In this document: piece after piece, positions 1 through 9,002 of the stretch
Layout: every line of letters starts with the position of its first letter
Position numbering within the stretch: the stretch's first letter is position 1
Program-made: the position numbers and the translations under genes
Notes under the pieces: model-generated
Seen by the model: the letters and a program-made list of their open reading frames with translations, nothing else
Databases searched by the model: none
Told to the model about the DNA's origin: nothing
DNA from: Shinella pollutisoli
GTDB lineage: Bacteria > Pseudomonadota > Alphaproteobacteria > Rhizobiales > Rhizobiaceae
Direction: 5' to 3'
NCBI RefSeq assembly: GCF_024609765.1
Contig: NZ_JANFDG010000003.1
Location: forward strand, 212,112 to 276,111
DNA: 64,000 nt

Positions 1-1338
1 AAGATCGTCCATGACGAGCTCGTCGCCATGCTCGGCTCCGAGGGCGTCGCAATCGACCTCAACGCGCCCGCCCCCGTCGTCGTCATGATGGTCGGCCTGC
101 AGGGCTCGGGCAAGACCACCACCACCGGCAAGATCGCCAACCGGCTTGCGACGCGCGACAAGAAGAAGGTCCTGATGGCCTCGCTCGACACGCGCCGTCC
201 GGCCGCGCAGGAGCAGCTTCGCCAGCTCGGCGTCCAGACCGGCATCGATACGCTGCCGGTCGTCGCCGGCCAGTCGCCGACCGACATCGCCGCGCGCGCC
301 GTGCAGGCGGCGAAGCTCGGCGGCCACGACGTCGTCATCCTCGACACCGCGGGCCGCACCCATATCGACGAGCCGCTGATGATGGAGATGGCGGAGATCA
401 AGCGGAAGTCCAATCCGCACGAGATCCTGCTCGTCGCCGACGCGCTGACCGGCCAGGACGCCGTCAACCTCGCCCGCAATTTCGACGAGCGCGTCGGCAT
501 CACCGGCCTCGTGCTCACCCGCATGGACGGCGACGGACGCGGCGGCGCCGCGCTCTCCATGCGCGCCGTCACCGGCAAGCCGATCAAGCTGATCGGCACC
601 GGCGAGAAGATGGGCGAGCTGGAGGAGTTCCATCCCCGCCGCGTCGCCGACCGCATCCTCGGCATGGGCGACATCGTCTCGCTGGTCGAGAAGGCGGCGG
701 AGAACATCGACGCCGAGAAGGCGGCCGCCATGGCCGCCAAGATGGCCAAGGGCAAGTTCGATTTGGACGACCTCGCCGACCAGCTGCGCCAGATGCAGAA
801 GATGGGCGGCATGGGCGGCATCATGGGGCTGATGCCCGGCATGAGCGGCATGAAGGACAAGATGGCGGCCGCCGGTCTCGACGACGGCCTGTTCAAGCGC
901 CAGCTCGCCATCATCTCGTCGATGACCAGGGCCGAGCGCGCCAATCCGGACATCCTCAAGCATTCGCGCAAGAAGCGCATCGCCAGCGGCTCCGGCACCG
1001 ATGCGGCCGACATCAACAAGCTCCTCAAGATGCACCGCCAGATGGCCGACATGATGAAGGCCATGGGCGGCAAGAAGGGCGGCGGGCTGATGAAGCAGAT
1101 GATGGGCGGCCTTGCCGGCAAGATGGGGCTCGGCGGCATGGGCGGCGGCATGCCGGACCTGTCGAAGATGGACCCGAAGCAGCTCGAGGCGCTCGCCAGG
1201 CAGGCGGAAGCCGCCGGCATCCGGCCGGGCGGGCTTCCCGGCCTCGGCGGCGGCGGCCTTCCGGGTCTGGGCGGCGGTCGGCTGCCGGGTCTCGGTGGCG
1301 GACTGCCGGGGCTTCCCGGCCTGCCGAAGAAGAAGTGA
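1..1338 (+). CDS. ffh: Signal recognition particle protein Ffh (5' end outside window)
   Basis: This is the GTPase and signal-peptide-binding subunit of the signal recognition particle, which delivers nascent membrane proteins to FtsY at the inner membrane. The reading frame is open from base 1, so the N-domain start lies upstream; 445 residues are visible. The G domain shows the P-loop GLQGSGKTTTTGK, then DTRRPAAQEQL, DTAGR and TRMDGDGRGG. The methionine-rich M domain follows (MGGMGGIMGLMPGM and onward). The C-terminus is unusually glycine and proline rich, with several GLPGLGGG-like repeats before a final PKKK. A chorismate mutase gene begins 10 bases after the stop, which suggests co-transcription. 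Identification is secure. Confidence 0.97.
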   Translation, partial: KIVHDELVAMLGSEGVAIDLNAPAPVVVMMVGLQGSGKTTTTGKIANRLATRDKKKVLMASLDTRRPAAQEQLRQLGVQTGIDTLPVVAGQSPTDIAARAVQAAKLGGHDVVILDTAGRTHIDEPLMMEMAEIKRKSNPHEILLVADALTGQDAVNLARNFDERVGITGLVLTRMDGDGRGGAALSMRAVTGKPIKLIGTGEKMGELEEFHPRRVADRILGMGDIVSLVEKAAENIDAEKAAAMAAKMAKGKFDLDDLADQLRQMQKMGGMGGIMGLMPGMSGMKDKMAAAGLDDGLFKRQLAIISSMTRAERANPDILKHSRKKRIASGSGTDAADINKLLKMHRQMADMMKAMGGKKGGGLMKQMMGGLAGKMGLGGMGGGMPDLSKMDPKQLEALARQAEAAGIRPGGLPGLGGGGLPGLGGGRLPGLGGGLPGLPGLPKKK

Positions 1339-1348
1339 GGGGGACCGC

Positions 1349-1672
1349 GTGACCGTCGATCCGGGCGTCAGACAACAGCTTTCCGAGTACCGGCAGTCGA
1401 TCGACAACATCGACGCGGCCCTCGTCCACATGCTCGCCGAGCGCTTCCGCTGCACCAAGGCGGTGGGCGTGCTCAAGGCGACGCACGACCTGCCGCCGGC
1501 CGATCCGGCGCGCGAGGAATACCAGATCGAACGCCTTCGCCGCCTGGCAAAGGATGCCAATCTGGACCCGGATTTCGCGGAGAAGTTCCTGAACTTCATC
1601 ATCCGCGAGGTGATCCGCCATCATGAAGCCATTGCCGCCGATTTCAGCGGCGCAAACCAGAGCACCGCTTGA
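1349..1672 (+). CDS. Chorismate mutase, AroQ type
   Basis: A 107-residue all-helical protein of the AroQ class, which converts chorismate to prephenate at the entry to phenylalanine and tyrosine synthesis. Recognisable elements are [20 protein letters not shown] in the first helix, the lysine of TKAVGVLK, and [14 protein letters not shown], all in the order seen in small monofunctional enzymes. The GTG start directly after gaggggGACC gives the family length; the longer frame upstream is only a shadow of ffh. It lies between ffh and rpsP, an arrangement I recall from rhizobia. No ACT or dehydratase domain is fused to it. Confidence 0.9.
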   Translation: MTVDPGVRQQLSEYRQSIDNIDAALVHMLAERFRCTKAVGVLKATHDLPPADPAREEYQIERLRRLAKDANLDPDFAEKFLNFIIREVIRHHEAIAADFSGANQSTA

Positions 1673-1707
1673 AGCAAGCGGTCGCATCGATCCCAAGGAG
1701 AAATGAC

Positions 1708-2070
1708 ATGTCCCTGAAAATTCGTCTCGCCCGCGGCGGTTCCAAGAAGCGCCCCTACTACCAGATCGTTCTCGCCGACGCCCGCAGCCCGCGCGACGGC
1801 CGCTTCCTGGAGAAGCTCGGCTCGTGGAACCCGCTGCTCGGCCGCGACGACGAGAAGCGCGTCCAGCTCGACGCCGACCGCATCAAGGAATGGCTCGCCA
1901 AGGGCGCGCAGCCGACCGACCGCGTCGCCCGCTTCCTGGACGAGGCCGGCCTCGTCAAGCGCGAAGCCCGCAACAACCCGGAAAAGGCCAAGCCCGGCAA
2001 GAAGGCGCTGGAGCGCGAGGCCGAGAAGAAGCAGAAGGCCGAAGACGCCGCTGCCGCTGCCGCCGAATAA
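1708..2070 (+). CDS. rpsP: 30S ribosomal protein S16
   Basis: Small-subunit ribosomal protein S16, 120 residues. The N-terminus [20 protein letters not shown] is the family signature, followed by [17 protein letters not shown]. The ATG is preceded at a good distance by aaggag (1695-1700), which rules out the longer upstream frame. The last 35 residues form a lysine, glutamate and alanine-rich tail that is typical of alphaproteobacterial S16 and probably disordered. The gene belongs to the rpsP-rimM-trmD operon. Confidence 0.96.
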   Translation: MSLKIRLARGGSKKRPYYQIVLADARSPRDGRFLEKLGSWNPLLGRDDEKRVQLDADRIKEWLAKGAQPTDRVARFLDEAGLVKREARNNPEKAKPGKKALEREAEKKQKAEDAAAAAAE

Positions 2071-2092
2071 TCGGACGCCGGATTCCTTTCGG

Positions 2093-2119
2093 GCGGGCGG
2101 TGTGTCTCATGCCGCCCGC
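2093..2119 (+). terminator. Hairpin between rpsP and rimM
   Basis: A perfect 8-bp stem (GCGGGCGG, 2093-2100, with CCGCCCGC, 2112-2119) and an 11-nt loop is followed directly by tttcgttt. It looks like an intrinsic terminator or attenuator that would lower rimM-trmD expression relative to rpsP. The effect is inferred; no alternative structure was worked out. Confidence 0.55.
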
Positions 2120-2151
2120 TTTCGTTTGATCGAGGCTTGGAACGCAGCACC

Positions 2152-2724
2152 ATGGCGAAACTGGAAAATCCCGTCCTCATGGGCACGGTGGGTGCCGCCC
2201 AGGGCCTGCGCGGCGAGGTCCGCGTGAAGTCCTATACGATCGATCCGGTGGCGCTCGGCGACTACGGCCATCTTCATGCCGAGGACGGCCGGACGTTCGA
2301 GGTGCTGGAGATCCGCGAGGCGAAGAACATGGTCGTCGTGCGCTTCCGCGGCGTCAACGACCGCAATGCCGCCGAGGCCCTGAACGGCCTCGACCTCTAT
2401 ATCGAGCGCGACAACCTGCCGGACGAGGAGCTCGACGACGACGAGTTCTTCTACGCCGACCTCGAGGGGCTGGAGGCGGTGGACGCGACCGGCCGCAGCC
2501 ACGGCACGGTCACCGGCATCTTCGATTTCGGCGCGGGCGACCTGCTGGAGCTCAAGGGCCCGGGCAAGCGCCCGGTGCTGATCCCCTTCTCCGAGGCCGC
2601 CGTGCTGGAGATCGACCTCGAGGCGGGCCGCCTGCTGATCGACCCGGTCGCCGCCGGCCTCGACGAGGAGGAGGGCGGCGGTCCCGGAAGCCGGCGGCGC
2701 CGGCCGCCGGAAGAGGGGGAATGA
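2152..2724 (+). CDS. rimM: Ribosome maturation factor RimM
   Basis: Assists late 30S assembly by binding S19 near the 16S rRNA head. The 190-residue product has the RimM N-domain ([22 protein letters not shown]), the acidic linker [17 protein letters not shown], and a PRC-barrel with [17 protein letters not shown] and [19 protein letters not shown]. The ATG at 2152 fits the conserved N-terminus better than the TTG five codons earlier. A short Arg/Pro-rich tail follows the barrel. The stop is one base from the trmD start. Confidence 0.95.
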   Translation: MAKLENPVLMGTVGAAQGLRGEVRVKSYTIDPVALGDYGHLHAEDGRTFEVLEIREAKNMVVVRFRGVNDRNAAEALNGLDLYIERDNLPDEELDDDEFFYADLEGLEAVDATGRSHGTVTGIFDFGAGDLLELKGPGKRPVLIPFSEAAVLEIDLEAGRLLIDPVAAGLDEEEGGGPGSRRRRPPEEGE

Positions 2725-2725
2725 C

Positions 2726-3421
2726 GTGGCATTCCGCGCCACCGTGCTCACGCTCTATCCGGAGATGTTCCCGGGCTTCCTCGGCCAGTCGCTCTCCGGC
2801 AAGGCCTTGGCGCGCGGCGACTGGACGCTCGACTGCGTGCAGATCCGCGATTTCGCCACCGACCGCCACCGCACCGTCGACGACACGCCGGCCGGCGGCG
2901 GCGCCGGCATGGTGCTGAAGCCGGACGTGCTCGCCCGTGCCATCGACCATGCGGGCGCGGACGACGGCCGCCCGCGTCTCCTCATGAGCCCGCGCGGAAA
3001 GCCGCTGACGCAGGCGCGCGTGCGCGAGCTGGCCGCCGGCCCCGGCGCGGTCGTCGTCTGCGGCCGCTTCGAGGGCGTCGACCAGCGGGTGATCGACGGG
3101 CGGCACCTGGAGGAGGTCTCGATCGGCGACTACATCCTGTCGGGTGGCGAGCCGGCGGCGATGATCCTCATCGACGCCGTCGTCCGCATCCTGCCCGGCG
3201 TCATGGGCAACGCGCTCTCCGGCACGCACGAGAGCTTCGAGGACGGGCTGCTGGAGCATCCGCACTATACGCGCCCGCAGGTCTGGGAGGGGCGGGAGAT
3301 CCCGGCCGTGCTCACCTCCGGCCATCACGGCGAGATCGAGAAATGGCGCCGCGCGGAGGCAGAGCGGCTGACGCGCGAGCGCCGGCCCGACCTGCTGCCG
3401 CCTCAGGCCTTGACGAAGTAA
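2726..3421 (+). CDS. trmD: tRNA (guanine-37-N1)-methyltransferase
   Basis: SPOUT-class methyltransferase that makes m1G37 in tRNA with S-adenosylmethionine and so protects the reading frame. It has 231 residues and a GTG start one base after the rimM stop, which implies coupling. Visible motifs are [20 protein letters not shown] at the N-terminus, [29 protein letters not shown], and the trefoil-knot SAM site [11 protein letters not shown] and [14 protein letters not shown]. The C-domain carries [10 protein letters not shown] and [13 protein letters not shown]. Its 3' end overlaps the convergent permease gene by 19 bases. Confidence 0.96.
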   Translation: MAFRATVLTLYPEMFPGFLGQSLSGKALARGDWTLDCVQIRDFATDRHRTVDDTPAGGGAGMVLKPDVLARAIDHAGADDGRPRLLMSPRGKPLTQARVRELAAGPGAVVVCGRFEGVDQRVIDGRHLEEVSIGDYILSGGEPAAMILIDAVVRILPGVMGNALSGTHESFEDGLLEHPHYTRPQVWEGREIPAVLTSGHHGEIEKWRRAEAERLTRERRPDLLPPQALTK

Positions 3422-4149
3422 TAGGCGGTCAGCATCAGGCCGACGCCGACGACGAGGGCGCGGATCGCCGCCTGCGGCACGCGCCGCGCGGCCCAGACGC
3501 CGGAATAGCCGCCGATCGCCGCCGCCGGCACCATGACGGCGGCCTGCGGCCAGCCGACCACGTCGCCGCCGGTGAAGACGACGATCGCCATGCCGGCGAT
3601 CACCACGGCGAGGAAGTTCTTGAGCGCGTTCAGCCGGTGGTAGTCGCCGCCCTTGGTCAGCCCGAGCACGGCGAGCGTCATGATGCCCATGCCGGCGCCG
3701 AAGAAGCCGCCGTAGATCGAGGTGACGAACTGGCCGGCGAGCCCCGCCGGCGAGATCGGCTTTTCCGGGCTCAGCGCCTTGGGCTTCAGGTAGGGCCCGG
3801 CGGCGAAGAGGACGGTCGCGGCGAGCAGCAGCCACGGCACCAGCGCCCGAAAGGAGGGGTTCGACAGCGACAGCAGGAGCAGCGCCCCGGAAAGGCCGCC
3901 GACCAGCGACAGCGCGCCGAGGATCATCGCCTCGCGGAGATCGGCGCGGATTTCCCGCGCATAGGCGAGCGCGGAGGTGACGTAGCCCGGGAACTGGGTG
4001 ATCGAGGAGGTGGCGTTGGCGACGATCGGCGGCAGGCCGACGAGCGTCATGGCGCCGAAGGTGAGGAAGGTGCCGCCGCCGGCAATCGCGTTGACGACGC
4101 CGGACAGGAAGCCTGCGGCAAACAGCAGTGTCATCTCGGCGATCGTCAC
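3403..4149 (-). CDS. TauE/SafE family membrane exporter
   Basis: A 248-residue multi-pass membrane protein of the TauE/SafE family, linked to export of sulfite, sulfonates or other small anions. It opens with [20 protein letters not shown], the first of two half-repeats; the second is seen around [20 protein letters not shown] and [16 protein letters not shown]. Seven or eight hydrophobic segments are apparent. The start is either GTG at 4149 or ATG at 4134, and neither has a strong ribosome-binding site. It is transcribed against trmD and rplS, splitting that ribosomal block. The substrate cannot be told from the sequence. Confidence 0.82.
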   Translation of the reverse strand: MTIAEMTLLFAAGFLSGVVNAIAGGGTFLTFGAMTLVGLPPIVANATSSITQFPGYVTSALAYAREIRADLREAMILGALSLVGGLSGALLLLSLSNPSFRALVPWLLLAATVLFAAGPYLKPKALSPEKPISPAGLAGQFVTSIYGGFFGAGMGIMTLAVLGLTKGGDYHRLNALKNFLAVVIAGMAIVVFTGGDVVGWPQAAVMVPAAAIGGYSGVWAARRVPQAAIRALVVGVGLMLTAYYFVKA

Positions 4150-4429
4150 GGCCCGTTCTTCCCCGCGTCCTCTCCGGCCTGATAGCGCGGCGATCGGGGG
4201 TCGGCAAGTGGCGAAAAATGCGGCGGGCGGCCGATTCTTGCACGGTCGGGGATGACAAGCGCCCGCGATTGGTGTAATGGCCCGCTCGGATTTGGGCTCA
4301 CGCCCGCCGACCTGCAAGCAAAGAACTGCGAATCCGCTCCCGTCCGGCATCGGGCGAAACCCAAGGCTGCGGCCGAAAGGTGACCGTCGAGCGCTCTGGC
4401 CGTTCCAGAAGAACGAAGAGGTTAGACCG

Positions 4430-4951
4430 ATGAACATCATCCAGCAGCTGGAAGCCGAACAGGCCGCCAAGATCGCCGCCAAGCGCACGCTTCCGGAATT
4501 CTCCCCGGGCGACACCGTCCGCGTCAACGTCCGCGTGACGGAAGGTTCGCGCACCCGCGTGCAGGCCTACGAGGGCGTCTGCATCGCCCGCTCCGGCGGC
4601 GGCCTCAACGAGAGCTTCACCGTCCGCAAGATCTCCTACGGCGAAGGCGTCGAGCGCGTCTTCCCGATCTACTCGCCGCTCGTCGAGAGCGTCGAGGTGG
4701 TTCGCCGCGGCAAGGTCCGCCGCGCCAAGCTCTACTACCTGCGCGACCGTCGCGGCAAGTCGGCCCGTATCGTCGAGAACACCGGCACGCGCGCCCGCAA
4801 GCTGAACGACGCCGAGCGCCAGGCCGTGGCCGAGGAAAAGGCCCGCATCGAGGCCGAGAAGGTCGCAGCCGCCCAGGCGCTCGCCGCCGAGAAGGCCGCT
4901 GCGGAGGCTGCCGAAGCCGCCGCCAAGGCCCAGGAAGCCGCTGCCGAATAA
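4430..4951 (+). CDS. rplS: 50S ribosomal protein L19
   Basis: Large-subunit protein L19, placed at the 30S-50S interface; 173 residues. The core has [74 protein letters not shown] and [15 protein letters not shown]. About 55 residues of alanine, glutamate and lysine repeats follow, a coiled or disordered extension common in alphaproteobacterial L19. Bases 4150-4429 upstream hold no convincing gene and would contain the promoter and leader. A strong intrinsic terminator follows. Confidence 0.96.
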   Translation: MNIIQQLEAEQAAKIAAKRTLPEFSPGDTVRVNVRVTEGSRTRVQAYEGVCIARSGGGLNESFTVRKISYGEGVERVFPIYSPLVESVEVVRRGKVRRAKLYYLRDRRGKSARIVENTGTRARKLNDAERQAVAEEKARIEAEKVAAAQALAAEKAAAEAAEAAAKAQEAAAE

Positions 4952-4981
4952 GCGGCCGCGCCCCGCGCAAACGCATTCTCC

Positions 4982-5010
4982 AAAGCCGCCGGTTCGCCCG
5001 GCGGCTTTTT
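4982..5010 (+). terminator. Intrinsic terminator after rplS
   Basis: An 11-bp perfect stem (aaagccgccgg, 4982-4992, with ccggcggcttt, 4998-5008) encloses a 5-nt loop and runs into a T tract. It lies 30 bases after the rplS stop and is the clearest rho-independent terminator in the window. Confidence 0.88.
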
Positions 5011-5104
5011 CGTCGCGCGCGTCCGCAGCGCTGCCCGCAAGCCTTGCCTGCCTCCCCGCACCTGTGACAGTGTGCCGGCGCCACAATTCCAGGAGCATGT
5101 CCCG

Positions 5105-5902
5105 ATGGTTTCCCGCCGCGCCGTCCTTGCAGGCCTTGCCGCCGTTGCCCTTCTGCCCGCCGCCGCCCTTGCCGCCGACCTGCCGGACCTCGGCGGGCGT
5201 ACGGTCGTCGTCGCCACCGAGAACGCCTATCCGCCGCTACAGTTCGTCGACCCGAAGACGGGCGAGCAGGTGGGCTGGGAATACGACGCGATGAACGAGA
5301 TCGCCAGGCGCCTCAATTTCAAGGTCGAGTACCAGAACGTCAGCTGGGACGCGATGATCCAGGCGGTCTCCGACGACCAGTACAACATCGGCATGACCGG
5401 CATCACCATCAAGGACGACCGCAAGGAGAAGGTCGACTTCTCCGATCCCTACATGCGCTCGCAGCAGTTCATGCTGGTGCGCGCCGACGAGACGCGCTTT
5501 GCCGATGCGAAGTCCTTCGCCGCCGTCGAGGACGGGCTGGTCGGCGCGCAGCCGGGCACCTCGCCCTTCTATACCGCCGTCTACGAGATCCTCGACGGCA
5601 ACGAGCAGAACCCGCGCATAAAGCTGTTCGAGACCTTCGGCGCGACGGTGCAGGCGCTGCAGGCGGGTGACGTCGACCTCGTGCTCACCGACAGCGTGGC
5701 GGCGAACGGCTACGTGCAGGCCTCGGGCGGCAAGCTGAAGGTGGTGGGCGAGCCGCTCGGCACGGAAGACTTCGGCTTCATCTTTCCGAAGGGCTCGGAC
5801 CTCGTCGCTCCGGTCAATGCGGCGATCGCCGCGCTCAAGGCCGACGGCACGCTGGAGGCGCTCGATAAGACGTGGTTCCTCGACTACAAGATGGGCGAGT
5901 AG
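5105..5902 (+). CDS. Amino acid ABC transporter substrate-binding protein
   Basis: Periplasmic binding protein of the polar amino acid family, 265 residues. The N-terminus has a paired arginine and hydrophobic stretch (SRRAVLAGLAAVALL) ending in ALAA, so export by Sec or Tat is expected. The mature part has the SBP family 3 pattern: TVVVATENAYPPLQFVD, GWEYDAMNEIARRLN, MTGITIKDDRKEKVDFSDPY and LQAGDVDLVLTDSVAANGY. The ATG at 5105 follows aggag (5091-5095), better than the GTG at 5072. A permease gene follows after 9 bases. The ligand is unknown. Confidence 0.9.
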   Translation: MVSRRAVLAGLAAVALLPAAALAADLPDLGGRTVVVATENAYPPLQFVDPKTGEQVGWEYDAMNEIARRLNFKVEYQNVSWDAMIQAVSDDQYNIGMTGITIKDDRKEKVDFSDPYMRSQQFMLVRADETRFADAKSFAAVEDGLVGAQPGTSPFYTAVYEILDGNEQNPRIKLFETFGATVQALQAGDVDLVLTDSVAANGYVQASGGKLKVVGEPLGTEDFGFIFPKGSDLVAPVNAAIAALKADGTLEALDKTWFLDYKMGE

Positions 5903-5911
5903 CCGCCGGCC

Positions 5912-6727
5912 ATGGCGCCCGCCTCGCCGGCCGGGACGAAGGCCGACTATCCCTGGTGGCTGGTGGCGCTCGCGGCGATCGCCGCCGTGCTCGCCGCCGT
6001 CATCGTCGCCAACGATCTCTACGCGCAGGTCTTCGGCGTCGTCGTGAAGGGGCTCTGGGTCACGATCTTCGTGACCCTCGTCGGCTTCGCGCTCGCCACG
6101 CTGCTCGGGCTCGGGGTGGCGCTCTTGGCACTTTCCGAGCGGACGGCGCTGCGGCAGGTCGCGCGCTTCTACACGGAAGTGATCCGCGGCGTGCCGATCC
6201 TCGTGCTGCTCTTCTACGTCGCCTTCGTCGGCGCGCCGGCGCTGGTCGCCGCGGTCAATTTCCTCCTCGCGCCGCTCGTCGCCGCGGGTCTCCTCGAACC
6301 GGTGCAGGTGCGCGACGTCTCCTTGATGTGGCGGGCGATCATCGCGCTGACGATCGGCTATTCCGCCTTCATCGCCGAGGTGTTCCGCGCCGGCATCCAG
6401 TCGGTCGACAAGGGGCAGGTCGAGGCGGCGAAGGCGCTCGGGCTCTCGCGCTATCAGCGCTTCCGCCTCGTCGTCTTCCCGCAGGCGATCCGCGTCATCC
6501 TGCCGCCGCTCGGCAACGACTTCGTGGCGATGGTCAAGGATTCCTCGCTCGTCTCCGTGCTCGGCGTCGCCGACATCACCCAGATGGGCAAGGTCTACGC
6601 CTCCGGCTCCTTCCGCTTCTTCGAGACCTATTCCATCGTCGCCTATGTCTACCTGATCCTCACCATAGGCCTGTCGCTGGCGCTCAGGGCGTTCGAACGT
6701 CGGCTCAGGCGCGGCATCGGCCACTGA
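5912..6727 (+). CDS. Amino acid ABC transporter permease (HisM/GlnP type)
   Basis: Inner-membrane permease of 271 residues that partners the upstream binding protein. It has a first hydrophobic segment (WWLVALAAIAAVLAAVIV), the membrane core FVTLVGFALATLLGLGVALL, and the ATPase-contacting EAA loop EAAKALGLSRYQRFRLVVFP. An insert around residues 110-150 (ALVAAVNFLLAPLVAAGLLE and onward) makes it longer than a typical HisM. No ATPase gene follows, so the ATP-binding subunit must be encoded elsewhere or shared. Confidence 0.88.
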   Translation: MAPASPAGTKADYPWWLVALAAIAAVLAAVIVANDLYAQVFGVVVKGLWVTIFVTLVGFALATLLGLGVALLALSERTALRQVARFYTEVIRGVPILVLLFYVAFVGAPALVAAVNFLLAPLVAAGLLEPVQVRDVSLMWRAIIALTIGYSAFIAEVFRAGIQSVDKGQVEAAKALGLSRYQRFRLVVFPQAIRVILPPLGNDFVAMVKDSSLVSVLGVADITQMGKVYASGSFRFFETYSIVAYVYLILTIGLSLALRAFERRLRRGIGH

Positions 6728-6737
6728 TTCTTGGCGA

Positions 6738-6766
6738 TTGCCGAAACGTCGAAAAATCGCTATATG
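6738..6766 (+). promoter_or_regulatory. Predicted sigma-70-type promoter for leuC
   Basis: TTGCCG (6738-6743), a 17-base spacer and TATATG (6761-6766) form a good housekeeping promoter pattern. Transcription would start near 6773, giving a leuC leader of about 190 bases. A 38-codon open frame (6773-6889) begins almost exactly at the predicted start and could be a leaderless upstream frame. Prediction from pattern only. Confidence 0.5.
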
Positions 6767-6962
6767 CGGGCCATGGAATCCAAGTTCGGATGCACGGAAA
6801 GGCATGTCGTCGTGCTGCAGGATCACAAGCGCCTGCCGGCACGCTTCTTTGCGCGCGTCTTCGGGGCGCTCACCGGCCGCCTATCCTGATCGTCCGCGAT
6901 CCGGCGGCTGCGCGCTGCCGATTTCCAGTATCTCCTAAACATGCCCAGACGGATGAAGAGCC

Positions 6963-8372
6963 ATGAGCGCACCCCGGACCCTCTATGACAAGATCTTCGA
7001 CGACCACATCGTCAGCCGCCAGGAAGACGGCACCTGTCTTCTCTACATCGACCGTCACCTGGTCCACGAGGTGACGAGCCCGCAGGCCTTCGAGGGCCTG
7101 CGCATGGCCGGCCGCAAGGTCCGCGCGCCGGAGAAGACGCTCGCCGTCGTCGACCACAACGTGCCGACCTCGCCGGACCGCCACCAGGGCATCAAGAACG
7201 AGGAAAGCCGCATCCAGGTCGAGGCGCTGGCGAAGAACGCCGCCGACTTCGGCGTCGAGTATTACTCGGAGCGGGACAAGCGCCAGGGCATCGTCCACAT
7301 CGTCGGCCCGGAGCAGGGCTTCACGCTGCCGGGCATGACCATCGTCTGCGGCGACAGCCACACCTCCACGCACGGCGCCTTCGGCGCGCTCGCCCACGGC
7401 ATCGGCACGTCGGAGGTCGAGCACGTGCTCGCCACCCAGACGCTGATCCAGAAGAAGGCGAAGAACATGCTGGTGCGCGTCGACGGCCAGTTGCCGCCGG
7501 GCGTCACCGCCAAGGACATCATCCTCGCCATCATCGGCGAGATCGGCACGGCCGGCGGCACCGGCCACGTCATCGAGTTCGCCGGCGAGGCGATCCGCTC
7601 GCTGTCGATGGAAGGCCGCATGACGATCTGCAACATGACGATCGAGGGCGGCGCGCGCGCCGGGCTGATCGCGCCCGACGAGACGACCTTCGCCTACATC
7701 AAGGACAAGCCGCGCGCGCCGAAGGGCAAGGCGCTGGAGATGGCGCTCGACTACTGGAAGACGCTGCATACCGACGAAGGAGCCCATTTCGACCGCGTCG
7801 TCGTGCTGGATGCCGCCAACCTGCCGCCGATCGTCTCCTGGGGCTCCTCGCCGGAGGACGTCGTCTCGGTGCAGGGCGTCGTGCCGAACCCGGACGACAT
7901 CGAGGACGAGACCAAGCGTTCCTCCAAGTGGCGGGCGCTCGACTACATGGGCCTGAAGCCCGGCACCAGGATGACGGACATCGCCATCGACCGCGTCTTC
8001 ATCGGCTCGTGCACCAACGGCCGCATCGAGGACCTGCGCGCCGTCGCCAAGGTCGTCGCCGGCCGGCAGGTCGCGCCCACCGTCAATGCCATGATCGTGC
8101 CGGGTTCCGGCCTCGTGAAGGAGCAGGCGGAGGCCGAGGGCCTCGACAGGATCTTCAAGGAAGCGGGCTTCGACTGGCGCGAGCCGGGCTGCTCGATGTG
8201 CCTCGCCATGAACGACGACCGGCTGAAGCCGGGCGAGCGCTGCGCCTCGACCTCGAACCGCAACTTCGAGGGCCGCCAGGGCTTCAAGGGCCGCACGCAT
8301 CTCGTCTCGCCGGCCATGGCCGCCGCCGCGGCGATTGCCGGTCATTTCGTCGACATCCGCGAATGGCAGTGA
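6963..8372 (+). CDS. leuC: 3-isopropylmalate dehydratase large subunit
   Basis: Large subunit of the [4Fe-4S] isomerase that interconverts 2- and 3-isopropylmalate in leucine biosynthesis; 469 residues, the usual length. It begins [13 protein letters not shown], has [29 protein letters not shown], and the cluster cysteine regions [14 protein letters not shown] and [10 protein letters not shown]. The C-terminal [20 protein letters not shown] is a family signature. The partner leuD is not in the window; rhizobial genomes often keep leuC apart from leuD. A hairpin follows in the gap to sixA. Confidence 0.97.
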   Translation: MSAPRTLYDKIFDDHIVSRQEDGTCLLYIDRHLVHEVTSPQAFEGLRMAGRKVRAPEKTLAVVDHNVPTSPDRHQGIKNEESRIQVEALAKNAADFGVEYYSERDKRQGIVHIVGPEQGFTLPGMTIVCGDSHTSTHGAFGALAHGIGTSEVEHVLATQTLIQKKAKNMLVRVDGQLPPGVTAKDIILAIIGEIGTAGGTGHVIEFAGEAIRSLSMEGRMTICNMTIEGGARAGLIAPDETTFAYIKDKPRAPKGKALEMALDYWKTLHTDEGAHFDRVVVLDAANLPPIVSWGSSPEDVVSVQGVVPNPDDIEDETKRSSKWRALDYMGLKPGTRMTDIAIDRVFIGSCTNGRIEDLRAVAKVVAGRQVAPTVNAMIVPGSGLVKEQAEAEGLDRIFKEAGFDWREPGCSMCLAMNDDRLKPGERCASTSNRNFEGRQGFKGRTHLVSPAMAAAAAIAGHFVDIREWQ

Positions 8373-8399
8373 TACGGCCGCGTTGCCGTCGTGATGATG

Positions 8400-8425
8400 G
8401 AGGCCGGGGGCATGCTCCCGGCCTC
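8400..8425 (+). terminator. Hairpin downstream of leuC
   Basis: GAGGCCGGG (8400-8408) pairs perfectly with CCCGGCCTC (8417-8425). There is no T tract after it, so it may be only a weak terminator or an mRNA-stabilising structure before sixA. Confidence 0.4.
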
Positions 8426-8445
8426 TCCGTCTGCGGGAGACCCTC

Positions 8446-8958
8446 GTGAAACGCCTTCTCCTGCTGCGCCATGCGAAGTCGGCCTGGCCGGAAGGCGTCG
8501 CGGACCGCGACCGGCCGCTCGGCGAGCGCGGCCGCCGTGACGCGCCGCGCATCGGCGCCCATATCGCCGCCGCGGGCCTCCGGCCGGATTTCGCGCTGGT
8601 GTCGTCCGCGCGGCGCACGCGGGAGACCTGGGCGCTGGTCGAGCCCGCGCTCGGCGGCTCCTGCCCCGCGCGCCTCGCGGACTCGATCTACGAGGCCGCC
8701 CCGCCCGCCATCCTCGCCGCCGTCCGCGCGGCGCCGGAGGAGGGGGACACGCTCCTCGTCGTCGGCCACAATCCGGGCCTCCAAGACACGGCGCTGCTGC
8801 TGGCGCCGCAGGGCGCGGCGGAGGCGCTCGCGCGGCTTGCGACGAAGTACCCGACGGCGGGGCTGGCCGTGATCGCCTTCGATATCGGGAAATGGGCGGA
8901 TGTCGAGCCGGGCGCGGGCCGGCTCGAGGCGTTCGTCCCGCCGAAGACGCTGCCTTAG
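8446..8958 (+). CDS. sixA: SixA-type phosphohistidine phosphatase
   Basis: Histidine phosphatase of the branch-1 superfamily, 170 residues. The catalytic motif is LLLRHAKSAW, with the histidine near residue 9; it is followed by DRPLGERGRRDAPRIG, the SSARRTRETW element, and the second histidine region LLVVGHNPGLQDTALLL. SixA proteins remove phosphate from histidine phosphotransfer domains, but many alphaproteobacterial members have unproven substrates. The start is GTG with a GGGAGA site upstream. It converges on the aldo/keto reductase gene. Confidence 0.85.
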   Translation: MKRLLLLRHAKSAWPEGVADRDRPLGERGRRDAPRIGAHIAAAGLRPDFALVSSARRTRETWALVEPALGGSCPARLADSIYEAAPPAILAAVRAAPEEGDTLLVVGHNPGLQDTALLLAPQGAAEALARLATKYPTAGLAVIAFDIGKWADVEPGAGRLEAFVPPKTLP

Positions 8959-8972
8959 GCGGGACGGGGGGA

Positions 8973-8995
8973 TCGGGGGCATCGCCTGCCCCCGA
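8973..8995. terminator. Bidirectional hairpin between convergent genes
   Basis: A perfect 9-bp stem (TCGGGGGCA, 8973-8981, with TGCCCCCGA, 8987-8995) around a 5-nt loop sits between the sixA stop and the aldo/keto reductase stop. Its position fits a two-way terminator, though T tracts are absent. Confidence 0.5.
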
Positions 8996-9002
8996 ACGCG
9001 AC

